Assembly: GCA_945890645.1 (NCBI GenBank)
Contig: CAMDCV010000009.1
Span: 45,240 to 109,239, forward strand
Length of the DNA: 64,000 nt
Direction of reading: 5' to 3'
Origin: Akkermansia muciniphila
GTDB lineage: Bacteria; Verrucomicrobiota; Verrucomicrobiia; Verrucomicrobiales; Akkermansiaceae
Shown: positions 9,045 through 17,141 of the stretch, in pieces
How the letters are laid out: each line of letters opens with the position of its first letter
Position numbering within the stretch: the first letter of the stretch is position 1
Made by a program: the position numbers and the translations under genes
Notes under the pieces: model-generated
The model's input: the letters and a program-made list of their open reading frames with translations, nothing else
Told to the model about the DNA's origin: nothing
The model's database searches: none

Positions 9045-9241
9045 AGCGTTTTTCATGCTTCCCTACCATCAGATGCCCTGCTTCGCTCTCTTGAGATAGC
9101 CGTGCCACCTGACTCATACCGGTAGGATGACCCATTTCCTGGCGTATGGTAATCTCCTTTGCCACTGTCGATTTTTTGGTTACAAAGAAAGATCCACTAT
9201 AGACAATAGAAATGCTCTCAAACAAACGCAAGAATTTCCCG
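9045..9241. repeat. Direct repeat R3 (matches R2 and R1)
   Basis: Bases 9045-9222 match R2 (6481-6658) gap-free over 178 positions. Bases 9206-9241 match R1 (5652-5687). R3 therefore contains the whole repeat, while R1 and R2 each hold one overlapping end of it. A minus-strand frame of 71 codons (9016-9231) spans it and contains IRQEMGHPTGMS, but I cannot assign a function. The repeat ends 48 bp upstream of the symporter gene. Confidence 0.8.
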
Positions 9242-9289
9242 CGTTTTTGCAGTTGCCTCCCTCAATCACACCGTTAGTGTGAGTGCCTG

Positions 9290-10555
9290 ATGCAATTGCT
9301 TACACGTTGGCAAAAACTGCCGCTCTACTTGCGCACACTCATCGGCATGATCCTCGGTGCCGCCGTTGGGCTTTGGTTAGGCGTTGACGCGGCAGCTCTC
9401 GCCAAACCGGGTAGCATTCTTATGGGATTGCTGCAAATGCTTGCCGCACCCGTCGCATTTTTTGCGATTGTTCACGCACTGGCGGGCGCAAAAATCGAGA
9501 AGGGCAAAACGCCGCAATTGATCACGTTGCTTATCACCAATACGGTCATGGCAATTCTCATCGGCTTGTTGATCGCCAATCTCATTCAACCAGGCAAACG
9601 CAAGGCCTTACAAGAGTCAGAGCGTATTGGTATCGAGCAACAGGCAGTGCAGTTGCAAGATACCATCAGCGAAGCAGGCAAAAGCGCGAAGGAAACACAA
9701 GTGATCGATAGTTTTTATCACATTCTCGAAAAACTGCCAAAAACTGTACTCGGTCCATTCACGGATGGCAATGTGCTGGGAGTCATCATCCTCGCGATTT
9801 TGTTAGGCTTAGCGCTGCGCAAGGTGTCGCCTGATATTCATGCCACCACTACCACCGTGAAAGTGTTCATGGATGCCTTTCTCGCGATTCTTCATTGGGT
9901 GGTGCAACTGGTTCCTTTCATCGTCTTTGGCGTGGTTGCGGCCGAAGTCGGCAAAAATGGTTTATCTTCCTTCATCAGTCTCGTCTGGTTGATTGTCGCC
10001 GTCCTCGCTGCCTTAAGCCTGCAATTCCTTTACTATATGATTCGCGTCAGCTTGCAGTCATGGGTGAGTCCCCGGCTCTTGATTCACCATTGTCGCGATG
10101 CTCTAGTAATGGCATTTTCCACCGCCAGCTCCACGGCTACCATGCCCGTCACTTATGAATGCCTGCGCGCCAATCTGAAACTGCGAAAACAGTCGGCGAA
10201 TCTCGGTGCCTTGGTGGGCGCCAATTTCAACAATGATGGCACCGCATTGTATGAAGCCATGGCAGCTTTATTCATCGCACAACTCATCGGCGTTGAACTG
10301 GGATTAACCCAACAACTGGTCGTCGTCATCTGCGCTATGGCCGCCTCGATCGGTGCGGCGGGCATTCCCTCATCAGGCCTGCTCACCATGACACTGGTGT
10401 TGACCGCGGTCGGTCTACCGCTCGAATTCAGCCTGCTGTTGATTCCCATCGATTGGTTTCTCGATCGCTTCCGCACGATGATTAACGTCTGCGGCGATCT
10501 CTGTGTCGCGTGTGTTATCGATGGCAAGCACCCCGAGTCCGAACATTTACCCTAA
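9290..10555 (+). CDS. Dicarboxylate/amino acid:cation symporter (DAACS/SDF family)
   Basis: The protein has 421 residues with about eight membrane helices and the two re-entrant hairpins of the glutamate/aspartate transporter family. The HP1 serine-rich loop reads STASSTATMPVT. The helix-7 cation-binding motif, usually NMDGT, reads NNDGTALYE. HP2 contains AASIGAAGIPSSG, and helix 8 contains DWFLDRFRTMINVCGD with the substrate-binding Asp and Arg region. The family couples uptake of acidic amino acids or C4-dicarboxylates to Na+ or H+ in the inner membrane. The Met-to-Asn change in NMDGT touches a sodium site, so the coupling ion may differ. The stop lies 9 bp from the convergent hisC stop. 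Confidence 0.93.
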   Translation: MQLLTRWQKLPLYLRTLIGMILGAAVGLWLGVDAAALAKPGSILMGLLQMLAAPVAFFAIVHALAGAKIEKGKTPQLITLLITNTVMAILIGLLIANLIQPGKRKALQESERIGIEQQAVQLQDTISEAGKSAKETQVIDSFYHILEKLPKTVLGPFTDGNVLGVIILAILLGLALRKVSPDIHATTTTVKVFMDAFLAILHWVVQLVPFIVFGVVAAEVGKNGLSSFISLVWLIVAVLAALSLQFLYYMIRVSLQSWVSPRLLIHHCRDALVMAFSTASSTATMPVTYECLRANLKLRKQSANLGALVGANFNNDGTALYEAMAALFIAQLIGVELGLTQQLVVVICAMAASIGAAGIPSSGLLTMTLVLTAVGLPLEFSLLLIPIDWFLDRFRTMINVCGDLCVACVIDGKHPESEHLP

Positions 10556-10564
10556 CGGAAAAAC

Positions 10565-11659
10565 TTACGCATTGCGGATTTCATCCATCACTTCCATACA
10601 GCGACGGTTCTGTTCCATCGTGCCGACGGAAATGCGCACCCACTCGGGTAGCATGTAGCTGCTCATCGCACGAAGGATGATGCCACGTTGCAGCATCTTG
10701 CGGAACAAGCCATCGCCATCGCCCACTTTCACCAGGATGAAGTTCGCCACGCTCGGCACAAACTCCAAACCTCGCTCACGGAAGGCTTGATGATAAAACG
10801 CGAGCCCTTCGGTATTGACCGCTTTGGTTTTCTCCATGTGGCTGTCATCGGTCAGTGCGGCCAAGGCACCGGCTTGCGCGATGGCATTGACGTTGAATGG
10901 TTGCCGGGCTTTTTGCAAAATCGTGGCCAGCCCTTTCGGCGCGAGTCCATAGCCCACGCGCAAGGCAGCGAGGCCGTGGATTTTTGAGCAAGTGCGCAAG
11001 ACACAGGCATTGCGACCTTCGCGCACATACTTGAGTGTATCTGGCGCATCATCGAGAAATTCATAATACGCTTCATCGAACACCGCGATCACATGCTCAG
11101 GCAGTCGATCCATAAAACGATCCAGCGCTTCCTGTCCGACCATCGTGCCGGTGGGATTGTTCGGATTCGCCACGAACACCAAACGCGTCTGTGGCGTGAT
11201 CGCATCCGCCATCGCATCGAGATCATGCACAAAGCCCGGATCGGCGACTTTGATGTACTTCGCGCCAAACAAAGTGGCCATCAGTTTATAAACGACAAAG
11301 GCGTGCTCGGCAGCGATCAGCTCAGAATCGCGATTAAGGAAACTGTGGCACAGTAGCTCGATAATTTCGTTAGAGCCATTGCCGAGGATGACATTTTCGC
11401 GTTCCAGAGAAAACTTTTCCGCAATCGCCGTGCGTAGCTTATAGCCGCCGCCATCAGGATAAATGTGTGCCTCCTCGAGTGCGGCACGCATCGCCTCTTT
11501 CGCTTTCGGTGAGGGGCCCAGTGGATTTTCGTTCGATGCCAACTTGATGATGTCTTCAGGGCGCAAGCCGAGCTCGCGAGCGGTTTCATCAATGGGTTTT
11601 CCTGGTTCGTAAGCGACAAGATCACAGACGAAGCGATTTGCATAATTTTCTACAGCCAT
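10565..11659 (-). CDS. hisC: Histidinol-phosphate aminotransferase
   Basis: This 364-residue type I PLP-dependent aminotransferase converts imidazole acetol phosphate and glutamate to histidinol phosphate in histidine synthesis. The N-terminus YEPGKPIDE.ARELG and the SNENPLGPSP substrate loop are classic for HisC. NPNNPTGT and FDEAYYEF form the cofactor site. The PLP lysine lies in TCSKIHGLAALRVGYG, and the C-terminal arginine in WVRISVGTMEQN. The length is typical. No other his genes are adjacent, as is usual for scattered his genes in this phylum. HisC enzymes can also act on aromatic keto acids. Confidence 0.96.
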   Translation of the reverse strand: MAVENYANRFVCDLVAYEPGKPIDETARELGLRPEDIIKLASNENPLGPSPKAKEAMRAALEEAHIYPDGGGYKLRTAIAEKFSLERENVILGNGSNEIIELLCHSFLNRDSELIAAEHAFVVYKLMATLFGAKYIKVADPGFVHDLDAMADAITPQTRLVFVANPNNPTGTMVGQEALDRFMDRLPEHVIAVFDEAYYEFLDDAPDTLKYVREGRNACVLRTCSKIHGLAALRVGYGLAPKGLATILQKARQPFNVNAIAQAGALAALTDDSHMEKTKAVNTEGLAFYHQAFRERGLEFVPSVANFILVKVGDGDGLFRKMLQRGIILRAMSSYMLPEWVRISVGTMEQNRRCMEVMDEIRNA

Positions 11660-11752
11660 GGCGCGGGGAAGATTTCACCGTTAGTCGATACCGTCAACAA
11701 CCGATTCCTTGCACTGTGCTGATTTTGGTCACAAATTTCCCTTATACTTACA

Positions 11753-11782
11753 CAAATCGAATCTTTTATTGTCAAATCGAAT
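11753..11782. promoter_or_regulatory. Direct-repeat operator candidate upstream of the GntR-type gene
   Basis: The decamer CAAATCGAAT occurs twice, at 11753-11762 and 11773-11782. The copies are 20 bp apart, so they face the same side of the helix. The pair lies 23 bp upstream of the regulator start, next to a TATACT at about 11743. This is the position expected for an autoregulatory site. No binding data exist. Confidence 0.45.
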
Positions 11783-11804
11783 GAAATCTGTACTATTCTG
11801 ACAA

Positions 11805-12965
11805 ATGCAAGTCACACGCAAACGAAAAAAGCGCGCTAATCCGATGGCGAATCTCTCGCAGCACCTCGCCGGTCCCGTCGAAAAAGACAGCCGCGTGCTA
11901 CAGGCAGAAATTGCACTGCGCCGCAATTTACGCGCCGGCAGTTGGGAAAAATATATGCCCGGTATCCGCACACTTGCGAATTCCTTCGGCGTCAGTCCGG
12001 CGACGATGGTCAAGGCCGTGGAACGTGTGCGCGGTGATGGCTGGATCAGTAATGAAGGAGCACGATGCCGCTTCTCCATCCATCGCGATGTGATTTTAAA
12101 ATCCAAGGGCAAGGAGCAAGTCTTGCGAACACTGTTGCTGCTCGCTCCGAAAAGCGGTCGCAATGAACCCGCGCGCGGCACATCACAAATCCTCCTCTAT
12201 CTTTGGGAAATGCTAGCACCACATGGCTGGAGCATTCGATTCCACCTTGATGATTACGCCTCGGGTAAGCGCCGCCAAAAACAATGGGATGAACTAGTGG
12301 AGATGGAAAAACCGCAAGCTGTGTTAGCTGTGCTCGGCACACCGGCCATGGCGGCATGGGCGCGCGATGCGAAAATTCCGATTTTTTTCTGCGGTGGTGC
12401 ACTGGAAGATTTCCCTGTTCCGATCGCGGGTATATCAACCGGCATGATGTTGGAAGAAGCTCTCGATCATTTGATCTCTCTCGGCCATCACAAGATCACG
12501 TTGCCTCTGTGCCAACGCGCCAAATCATTTTCCACCTCTCTGAAAAAATCGATGAGCCATCGCTTGATTCAAGCGAATTACGATTTCATCTCGGAACTCA
12601 ACACTCCGACCTCAGACGAAAACACGCCTGCCGCATTCCGCATGTGCCTCGACCGCGCCTTTGCCGCAGGCCCACCCACTGCGATCGTCTGTGTTGAGTG
12701 GCGGGAATTCATGGCGACACTCTGCTACGTGAAAGACAAAGGATTGCGCGTGCCACAGGACATTTCATTGGTCTCGCTGAGCTTCGATCACACAGTTGAT
12801 TGGTTGTCGCCATCACCCACTTGCTTCCAGTATCCTATTGAAAAACTGGCGGCCACGCTCTGCGACTGGCTGGAAGATATGTCGACTTATTATAACTACA
12901 ATTTAAACGCGCAACTTCGCGGCATCTGGGTTAAAGGTGAAACCATTGCAGCACCACGCGACTAA
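11805..12965 (+). CDS. GntR-type regulator with LacI-like sensor domain
   Basis: The 386-residue protein has a winged helix-turn-helix of the GntR family near the N-terminus (about residues 30-85, with MPGIRTLANSFGVSPATMVKAVERVRGDGWI). The C-terminal domain has the periplasmic-binding fold of LacI/GalR regulators (GISTGMMLEEALDHLISLGHHKI, VCVEWREFMATLCYVKDKGLRVPQDISLVSL). This hybrid architecture is frequent in Verrucomicrobia and normally responds to a small molecule, often a sugar. It sits 15 bp upstream of the potA-like gene on the same strand. It therefore probably controls the transporter and itself through the direct repeat at 11753-11782. The ligand is unknown. Confidence 0.88.
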   Translation: MQVTRKRKKRANPMANLSQHLAGPVEKDSRVLQAEIALRRNLRAGSWEKYMPGIRTLANSFGVSPATMVKAVERVRGDGWISNEGARCRFSIHRDVILKSKGKEQVLRTLLLLAPKSGRNEPARGTSQILLYLWEMLAPHGWSIRFHLDDYASGKRRQKQWDELVEMEKPQAVLAVLGTPAMAAWARDAKIPIFFCGGALEDFPVPIAGISTGMMLEEALDHLISLGHHKITLPLCQRAKSFSTSLKKSMSHRLIQANYDFISELNTPTSDENTPAAFRMCLDRAFAAGPPTAIVCVEWREFMATLCYVKDKGLRVPQDISLVSLSFDHTVDWLSPSPTCFQYPIEKLAATLCDWLEDMSTYYNYNLNAQLRGIWVKGETIAAPRD

Positions 12966-12980
12966 CAACTTTCGTGCATC

Positions 12981-14135
12981 ATGTCGTTCCTGCGCTTCGA
13001 AAACATCCGTAAGTCCTTCGGAGACTTCCGCGCGGTGGATGACGTGACTTTATCCATTGAAAAGGGCCAAGTCTTCTCGCTACTCGGCCCGTCGGGCTGT
13101 GGCAAGACGACTTTGCTACGTATGGCCGCCGGCTTCGAGCAACCCGATAGCGGACGCATTTTTCTCGATGGCATTGATATCACCACGCTGCCGCCCGAAC
13201 AACGCAAGGTGAATACGGTGTTTCAAAACTACGCGCTCTTCCCGCATCTCAATGTGCGGGAGAATATCGCCTTCGGCTTGAAGATGGCGCGGCACGGAAA
13301 TGATTTTATCCGCAGTGAAGTGGATCGCATGCTCACTCTCGTCGATCTCGAAGAGCAAGCCGACAAACGCATCAGCCAAATCTCTGGTGGTCAGAAGCAA
13401 CGTGTTGCCATCGCCCGTGCACTGGTGAATCGACCTCAGGTTCTTTTGTTAGACGAGCCCTTGGCCGCTCTCGATTTAAAATTGCGCCAACGCCTGTTGG
13501 TGGAACTTGATGCCATTCACGATGAAGTTGGCATCACGTTCCTCTACGTCACGCATGACCAAAGCGAGGCGATGTCGATCTCCGATCAGATCGCGGTGAT
13601 GAACCATGGCCAAGTCCAACAAATCGGAACACCGAACGAGATTTACGAAACGCCGCGCAATTCCTTTGTCGCCGCTTTCATTGGCGATACGAATTTTCTC
13701 ACCGGCACCGTCGAGAACTCGCTTGAGGCAAATACATCGCTGGCCCGCATCGATGATGACATCACAATCATCGTAGAAAACGACCGTCCCTTGCGCGCGG
13801 GCGACCCGATCCATCTCTCGCTGCGCCCCGAAAAAATCCAACTCACTCGAAGCGAACCGCCGACCGCGCCCCAACGCAACAGGCTCACCGGCATCATCGA
13901 AGATGCGATTTATTACGGCTCCCACACACGCTACTGGGTTCGCTGTAGCTCGCTTAAACTTTGCGCGGAAGTTCAACATCGGAAATTTTCGTTAGAGGAA
14001 AAAGCACCGCATTGGGGTGATACGGTGTGGATCCAATGGCAAGCGGAGGATGGCTTTTTATTGCACTCCTACAATGCGGAAGATGAATCGTTGCTGACTC
14101 TGCCCGAGGAAGAACTCATCGAGGAAACGCCATGA
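12981..14135 (+). CDS. potA: ABC transporter ATPase, PotA-like
   Basis: The 384-residue protein carries Walker A (GPSGCGKTT), the Q-loop (FQNYALFPH), the signature ISGGQKQRVAIARAL, Walker B (VLLLDEPLAALD) and the switch histidine (VTHDQSEAM). The C-terminal TOBE-type domain (LSLRPEKIQL) is typical of the PotA/FbpC/CysA group. In the family it powers import of spermidine/putrescine or similar solutes. The stop overlaps the permease start by 4 bp (ATGA), so the two are coupled. Solute identity is uncertain, because the operon contains neither a binding protein nor a second permease. Confidence 0.9.
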   Translation: MSFLRFENIRKSFGDFRAVDDVTLSIEKGQVFSLLGPSGCGKTTLLRMAAGFEQPDSGRIFLDGIDITTLPPEQRKVNTVFQNYALFPHLNVRENIAFGLKMARHGNDFIRSEVDRMLTLVDLEEQADKRISQISGGQKQRVAIARALVNRPQVLLLDEPLAALDLKLRQRLLVELDAIHDEVGITFLYVTHDQSEAMSISDQIAVMNHGQVQQIGTPNEIYETPRNSFVAAFIGDTNFLTGTVENSLEANTSLARIDDDITIIVENDRPLRAGDPIHLSLRPEKIQLTRSEPPTAPQRNRLTGIIEDAIYYGSHTRYWVRCSSLKLCAEVQHRKFSLEEKAPHWGDTVWIQWQAEDGFLLHSYNAEDESLLTLPEEELIEETP

Positions 14136-14950
14136 AACTGCAGGAACTCCGCGCAACATTTCCCAGTCTGTTGTGGCTGCTCGTCTTTGTCGCAGTGCCG
14201 ACCTGCTTGATTTTTTACATCGCCTTCAAGCCCGCCACTAGCAATGGAGGGATTGGTGCGGGATGGTCGCTCGATGCGATGAAAGCTCTCGCTGATCCGC
14301 ATTTCCCCGCGATCATTGCCCGCACCTTATGGATCTCTTTTGTCACGACAGCTCTGTGTTTGTTGATTGCGTTACCTGTGGCATGGACCATGGCGCGCGC
14401 GAACCCGCAGTGGAAACAACGCCTGCTGTTACTCGTCGTAGTGCCGTTCTGGACGAACTTTTTGATCCGCGTTTTTGCGTGGAAACAAATCCTTCATGCT
14501 GAGGGCTTTCTCGCTACGCTGTTGAAAAAACTTCAGCTCATCGATTCCAATGCCATGCTGCTCTATCAACCTTCCACGGTGCTCTTGGTGAGCATCTATA
14601 GTTTCCTACCCTTCGCGATTTTACCTCTTTACGCGGCAGCAGAAAAATTCGACTTCAGTCTGCTCGATGCCGCGCGCGATCTCGGTGCTTCACGCGCCCG
14701 TGCGATCCGACAAGTTTTTTTACCAGGCATCCGCCAAGGCTTGCTTACAGCGGCGATCGTGGTGTTCATTCCGATGTTAGGCTCCTACATCATCCCCGAC
14801 CTGGTCGGCGGGAAAGAAAGCGAGATGATCGGCAATAAAATCGCCCAGCGCAATTTTAACGATCGCAACCTTCCCCAAGCTGCCGCTATCTCTGCAGCGC
14901 TGACGCTTGCTGTGCTGTTGCCCTTTGCGCTGCGCCGTCGCCGAAGTTAA
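14132..14950 (+). CDS. potB: ABC transporter permease, PotB-like
   Basis: This 272-residue inner-membrane protein has six predicted helices. It has the EAA loop that docks to the ATPase (LLDAARDLGASRARAIRQVFLPGIRQG), and the PotB-type sequences WTNFLIRVFAWK and LPFAILPLYAAAEK. It is coupled to potA by a 4-bp overlap. In canonical polyamine operons potC and potD follow. Here the next gene is on the opposite strand 25 bp downstream, so the operon is incomplete. Either the missing subunits are encoded elsewhere or the system has been truncated. The C-terminus LPFALRRRRS is plausible and not obviously broken. Confidence 0.9.
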   Translation: MKLQELRATFPSLLWLLVFVAVPTCLIFYIAFKPATSNGGIGAGWSLDAMKALADPHFPAIIARTLWISFVTTALCLLIALPVAWTMARANPQWKQRLLLLVVVPFWTNFLIRVFAWKQILHAEGFLATLLKKLQLIDSNAMLLYQPSTVLLVSIYSFLPFAILPLYAAAEKFDFSLLDAARDLGASRARAIRQVFLPGIRQGLLTAAIVVFIPMLGSYIIPDLVGGKESEMIGNKIAQRNFNDRNLPQAAAISAALTLAVLLPFALRRRRS

Positions 14951-14975
14951 ATGAGAGAAAAGCTTCTTTTTTCCC

Positions 14976-16454
14976 TTAATGCGCCAGCAGCTTTCTCGCA
15001 TCGCGCAGTTTCCTTTTCTCCCGCACCGAAAGATTTGGATCCAGTAGACTCGCGAAAAAGTCACGACGATCTTCCATCTCCGCAGATCGCATGCGCTGCT
15101 TGGTGGCCGGGTCTGTCAAACTCCAATTGCGACCATCGGTGCGTAGGAAAGTCGAAAGTTTAGCCGCCTCTCCTTCGGCTCGTGGGGCAATGTGATAGAA
15201 ACTCGTATTGGTATCACCACAGTGACAACCGCAACAACTTTGCAGCGAAATTTCGCGTCTTAACCGGTCATCGCTCATACCCCTGCCATCCCAATGTGTC
15301 GTCTCATCCTTAGCGACCGACACAAATCCACTTACGGGTGTCATCACGCGGCTAATAAGGATTTGTTCAGGCAGACCCACCGCCCGCTTCACAGGTGTGA
15401 TGCTCGGATCTCGATTCAATCGCACAGCTTCTAACCATTCAATCTGCGCTTTTTGCGCGTCGTTTTCCAGCCACTTCACCAAGTGACGGTTCACCGGATC
15501 GTTGCGTTCTAAAAATTCCTCGCGCGGGGAACTTTTTAACACCGCCGCACGTAACTCATTTCCCACATATTCAAATTCACGAAACTCCCGCAGGGCACCA
15601 CCGACTCCATCATTGCTGCGCACGCGCAACAAGGGCATGCGCTCTTTTGTCAACCGCGCCATGAGATGATCGACAACCGTTTGCGGCTTCTTCTCTTCCG
15701 CACCCGCCACCTTTTCCACGCCACGGTCAGTGAAACAACGCGTGAGTTTCTGAAGCTCATCCCGATACTCTTGATCAAAGTTTTTCCTCTTTCCCAGGGC
15801 ATGCCACGCCATCGCCCAATCGAGCCTTGTCGCTTCATTATTCCCATCCAGACCATACTCAAAAATCAAAGTAAGCCCTTTCTCGAACGGCTTGCCTTGC
15901 TCATCTACCAGACAAAAAATCAACCGCGCCTCGCCATTTTCTCTCGTAGCTAGTGACGCCCCACCGGAGTAGTAAGCAGGCGACGCTGCATTCGCAGTAA
16001 ACTCCGGTAAGGCCAAATCCATGCGGTTCACGATCGCTAACAAACGAAATGGCGCATTTCTCCATTGCGGCTTCCAGGCCTCACCCGAATCCTCTCGATA
16101 GCCATCACGATTCTGCCATGGAAGGATGATCGCCTCACGCAAGCCGCGCCGAGACTGCACCGGAACTTTGCCGCCCGCCGCCACTTGCCCCCCTGCCCAG
16201 AGTTGCAACCACTGCTCCACTTTCACCGGTGCTTCTTCACGGCCAAAGGCTTGCTCCACCAAATGTCCGAACGACCAAGCCCCCGGATAACGAGCTTCCG
16301 TCGCATCCACCACCTCCGGGGCGGTGATCAATAATTCCTTATCGATCACAATCGCATGATCCTGAAAATCCGCCGCCGTCACCGGCAGCCAACCCAGAGA
16401 CAATAACACAAACAAACGAGCAGACTGGACTAACAAGAAATTTTTCATCGTCAA
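14976..16454 (-). CDS. Secreted protein with a single CxxCH motif, unknown function
   Basis: The 492-residue protein starts with a signal peptide (FLLVQSARLFVLLSLGWLPVTA). Most of it is an unassigned domain with APFRLLAIVNRMDLALPEF, ARLIFCLVDEQGKPF and a DWAMAWHALG stretch. Near residue 411 it has SCCGCHCGDTNTSFYHI, which satisfies CxxCH (C-C-G-C-H), followed by PRAEGEAAKLSTFL. I recognise a family of exported proteins in myxobacteria and PVC bacteria with this CxGCHxGxT...H.PR pattern. Covalent heme binding is possible, but the extra Cys residues would also suit metal binding. The gene is convergent with potAB and has no obvious operon partner. The function is unknown. Confidence 0.75.
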   Translation of the reverse strand: MTMKNFLLVQSARLFVLLSLGWLPVTAADFQDHAIVIDKELLITAPEVVDATEARYPGAWSFGHLVEQAFGREEAPVKVEQWLQLWAGGQVAAGGKVPVQSRRGLREAIILPWQNRDGYREDSGEAWKPQWRNAPFRLLAIVNRMDLALPEFTANAASPAYYSGGASLATRENGEARLIFCLVDEQGKPFEKGLTLIFEYGLDGNNEATRLDWAMAWHALGKRKNFDQEYRDELQKLTRCFTDRGVEKVAGAEEKKPQTVVDHLMARLTKERMPLLRVRSNDGVGGALREFREFEYVGNELRAAVLKSSPREEFLERNDPVNRHLVKWLENDAQKAQIEWLEAVRLNRDPSITPVKRAVGLPEQILISRVMTPVSGFVSVAKDETTHWDGRGMSDDRLRREISLQSCCGCHCGDTNTSFYHIAPRAEGEAAKLSTFLRTDGRNWSLTDPATKQRMRSAEMEDRRDFFASLLDPNLSVREKRKLRDARKLLAH

Positions 16455-16594
16455 ATAGAATGGTTCGAGGGATCGACTCTTTTCCCAGCACAGTTATTCA
16501 ATCAATTCTCCAATAGGCGAAAATATTGTTAGGTTACCGTTTATTTCCCAAAACCCACAGTGTGACTCTCACTCTCTCTGATTTGTCACCCGAA

Positions 16595-16954
16595 TTACGG
16601 CGTTGTGATCGAAGTCATCAAATTGGACCATGGGAGAAATATGGCCGTCAATAAAAGGCCCAAGCCTAACCCTTGGAATAGCAGACTCAATGAGGCAAGG
16701 ATCGCGCCCTTATGATTGCACCAAGCGAAAAAAATCGTTGATACCATCATTCCCAGAAAAAATATCAACGTCGCTAGGGGGTATTGCGATAGAAAGCGCG
16801 ACAACCCCGGGAGTTCCCCACCAAAATCTGCTAACATCTCCACAACTCGCCCTAACATCCCCACTAAAAAAAGTATCGGCAAAAACAATAGGATCGCTAA
16901 TGCGGTCATGAGGCATTGGTAACGAATATCACGCACTGGCATTTCAGGATTCAT
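16595..16954 (-). CDS. Small integral membrane protein
   Basis: The 119-residue protein has three clear hydrophobic helices: about residues 14-36, 57-78 and 83-107. The middle loop is charged (EMLADFGGELPG). No family is recognised. The start MNPEMPVRDIRYQ is followed closely by the first helix without a cleavable signal. The layout resembles small subunit-like or phage-shock-like proteins, but no motif supports a name. It stands alone, with about 140 bp of apparently empty sequence on the left (16455-16594) and about 190 bp on the right (16955-17141). Confidence 0.6.
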   Translation of the reverse strand: MNPEMPVRDIRYQCLMTALAILLFLPILFLVGMLGRVVEMLADFGGELPGLSRFLSQYPLATLIFFLGMMVSTIFFAWCNHKGAILASLSLLFQGLGLGLLLTAIFLPWSNLMTSITTP

Positions 16955-17110
16955 CGTTCCGTTAGCCTGACTACACCCCAGAAAATGACAAGTCGGATGA
17001 TGGAAAACGAATCGTCCACTCTCCCAAGAAAACTTTTAAACGGGAAAAACTCCTTGATTTACTGAGGTTATAGCCGAATCAAAAACTTTTCTCTCACTTT
17101 TTTCTTGCCT

Positions 17111-17131
17111 TATTGAGACTGAGTCTCAATA
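17111..17131. promoter_or_regulatory. Perfect 21-bp palindrome, Fur-box candidate
   Basis: Two 10-bp arms (TATTGAGACT and AGTCTCAATA) flank a central G with no mismatch. The site ends 10 bp before the ATG of the TonB-dependent receptor at 17142. Core TGAGACT-n-AGTCTCA resembles the TGAGAAT-type half-sites of Fur boxes. Binding by a Fur-family repressor is an inference from this similarity and from the receptor downstream. Confidence 0.7.
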
Positions 17132-17141
17132 TCGCCTTGCC

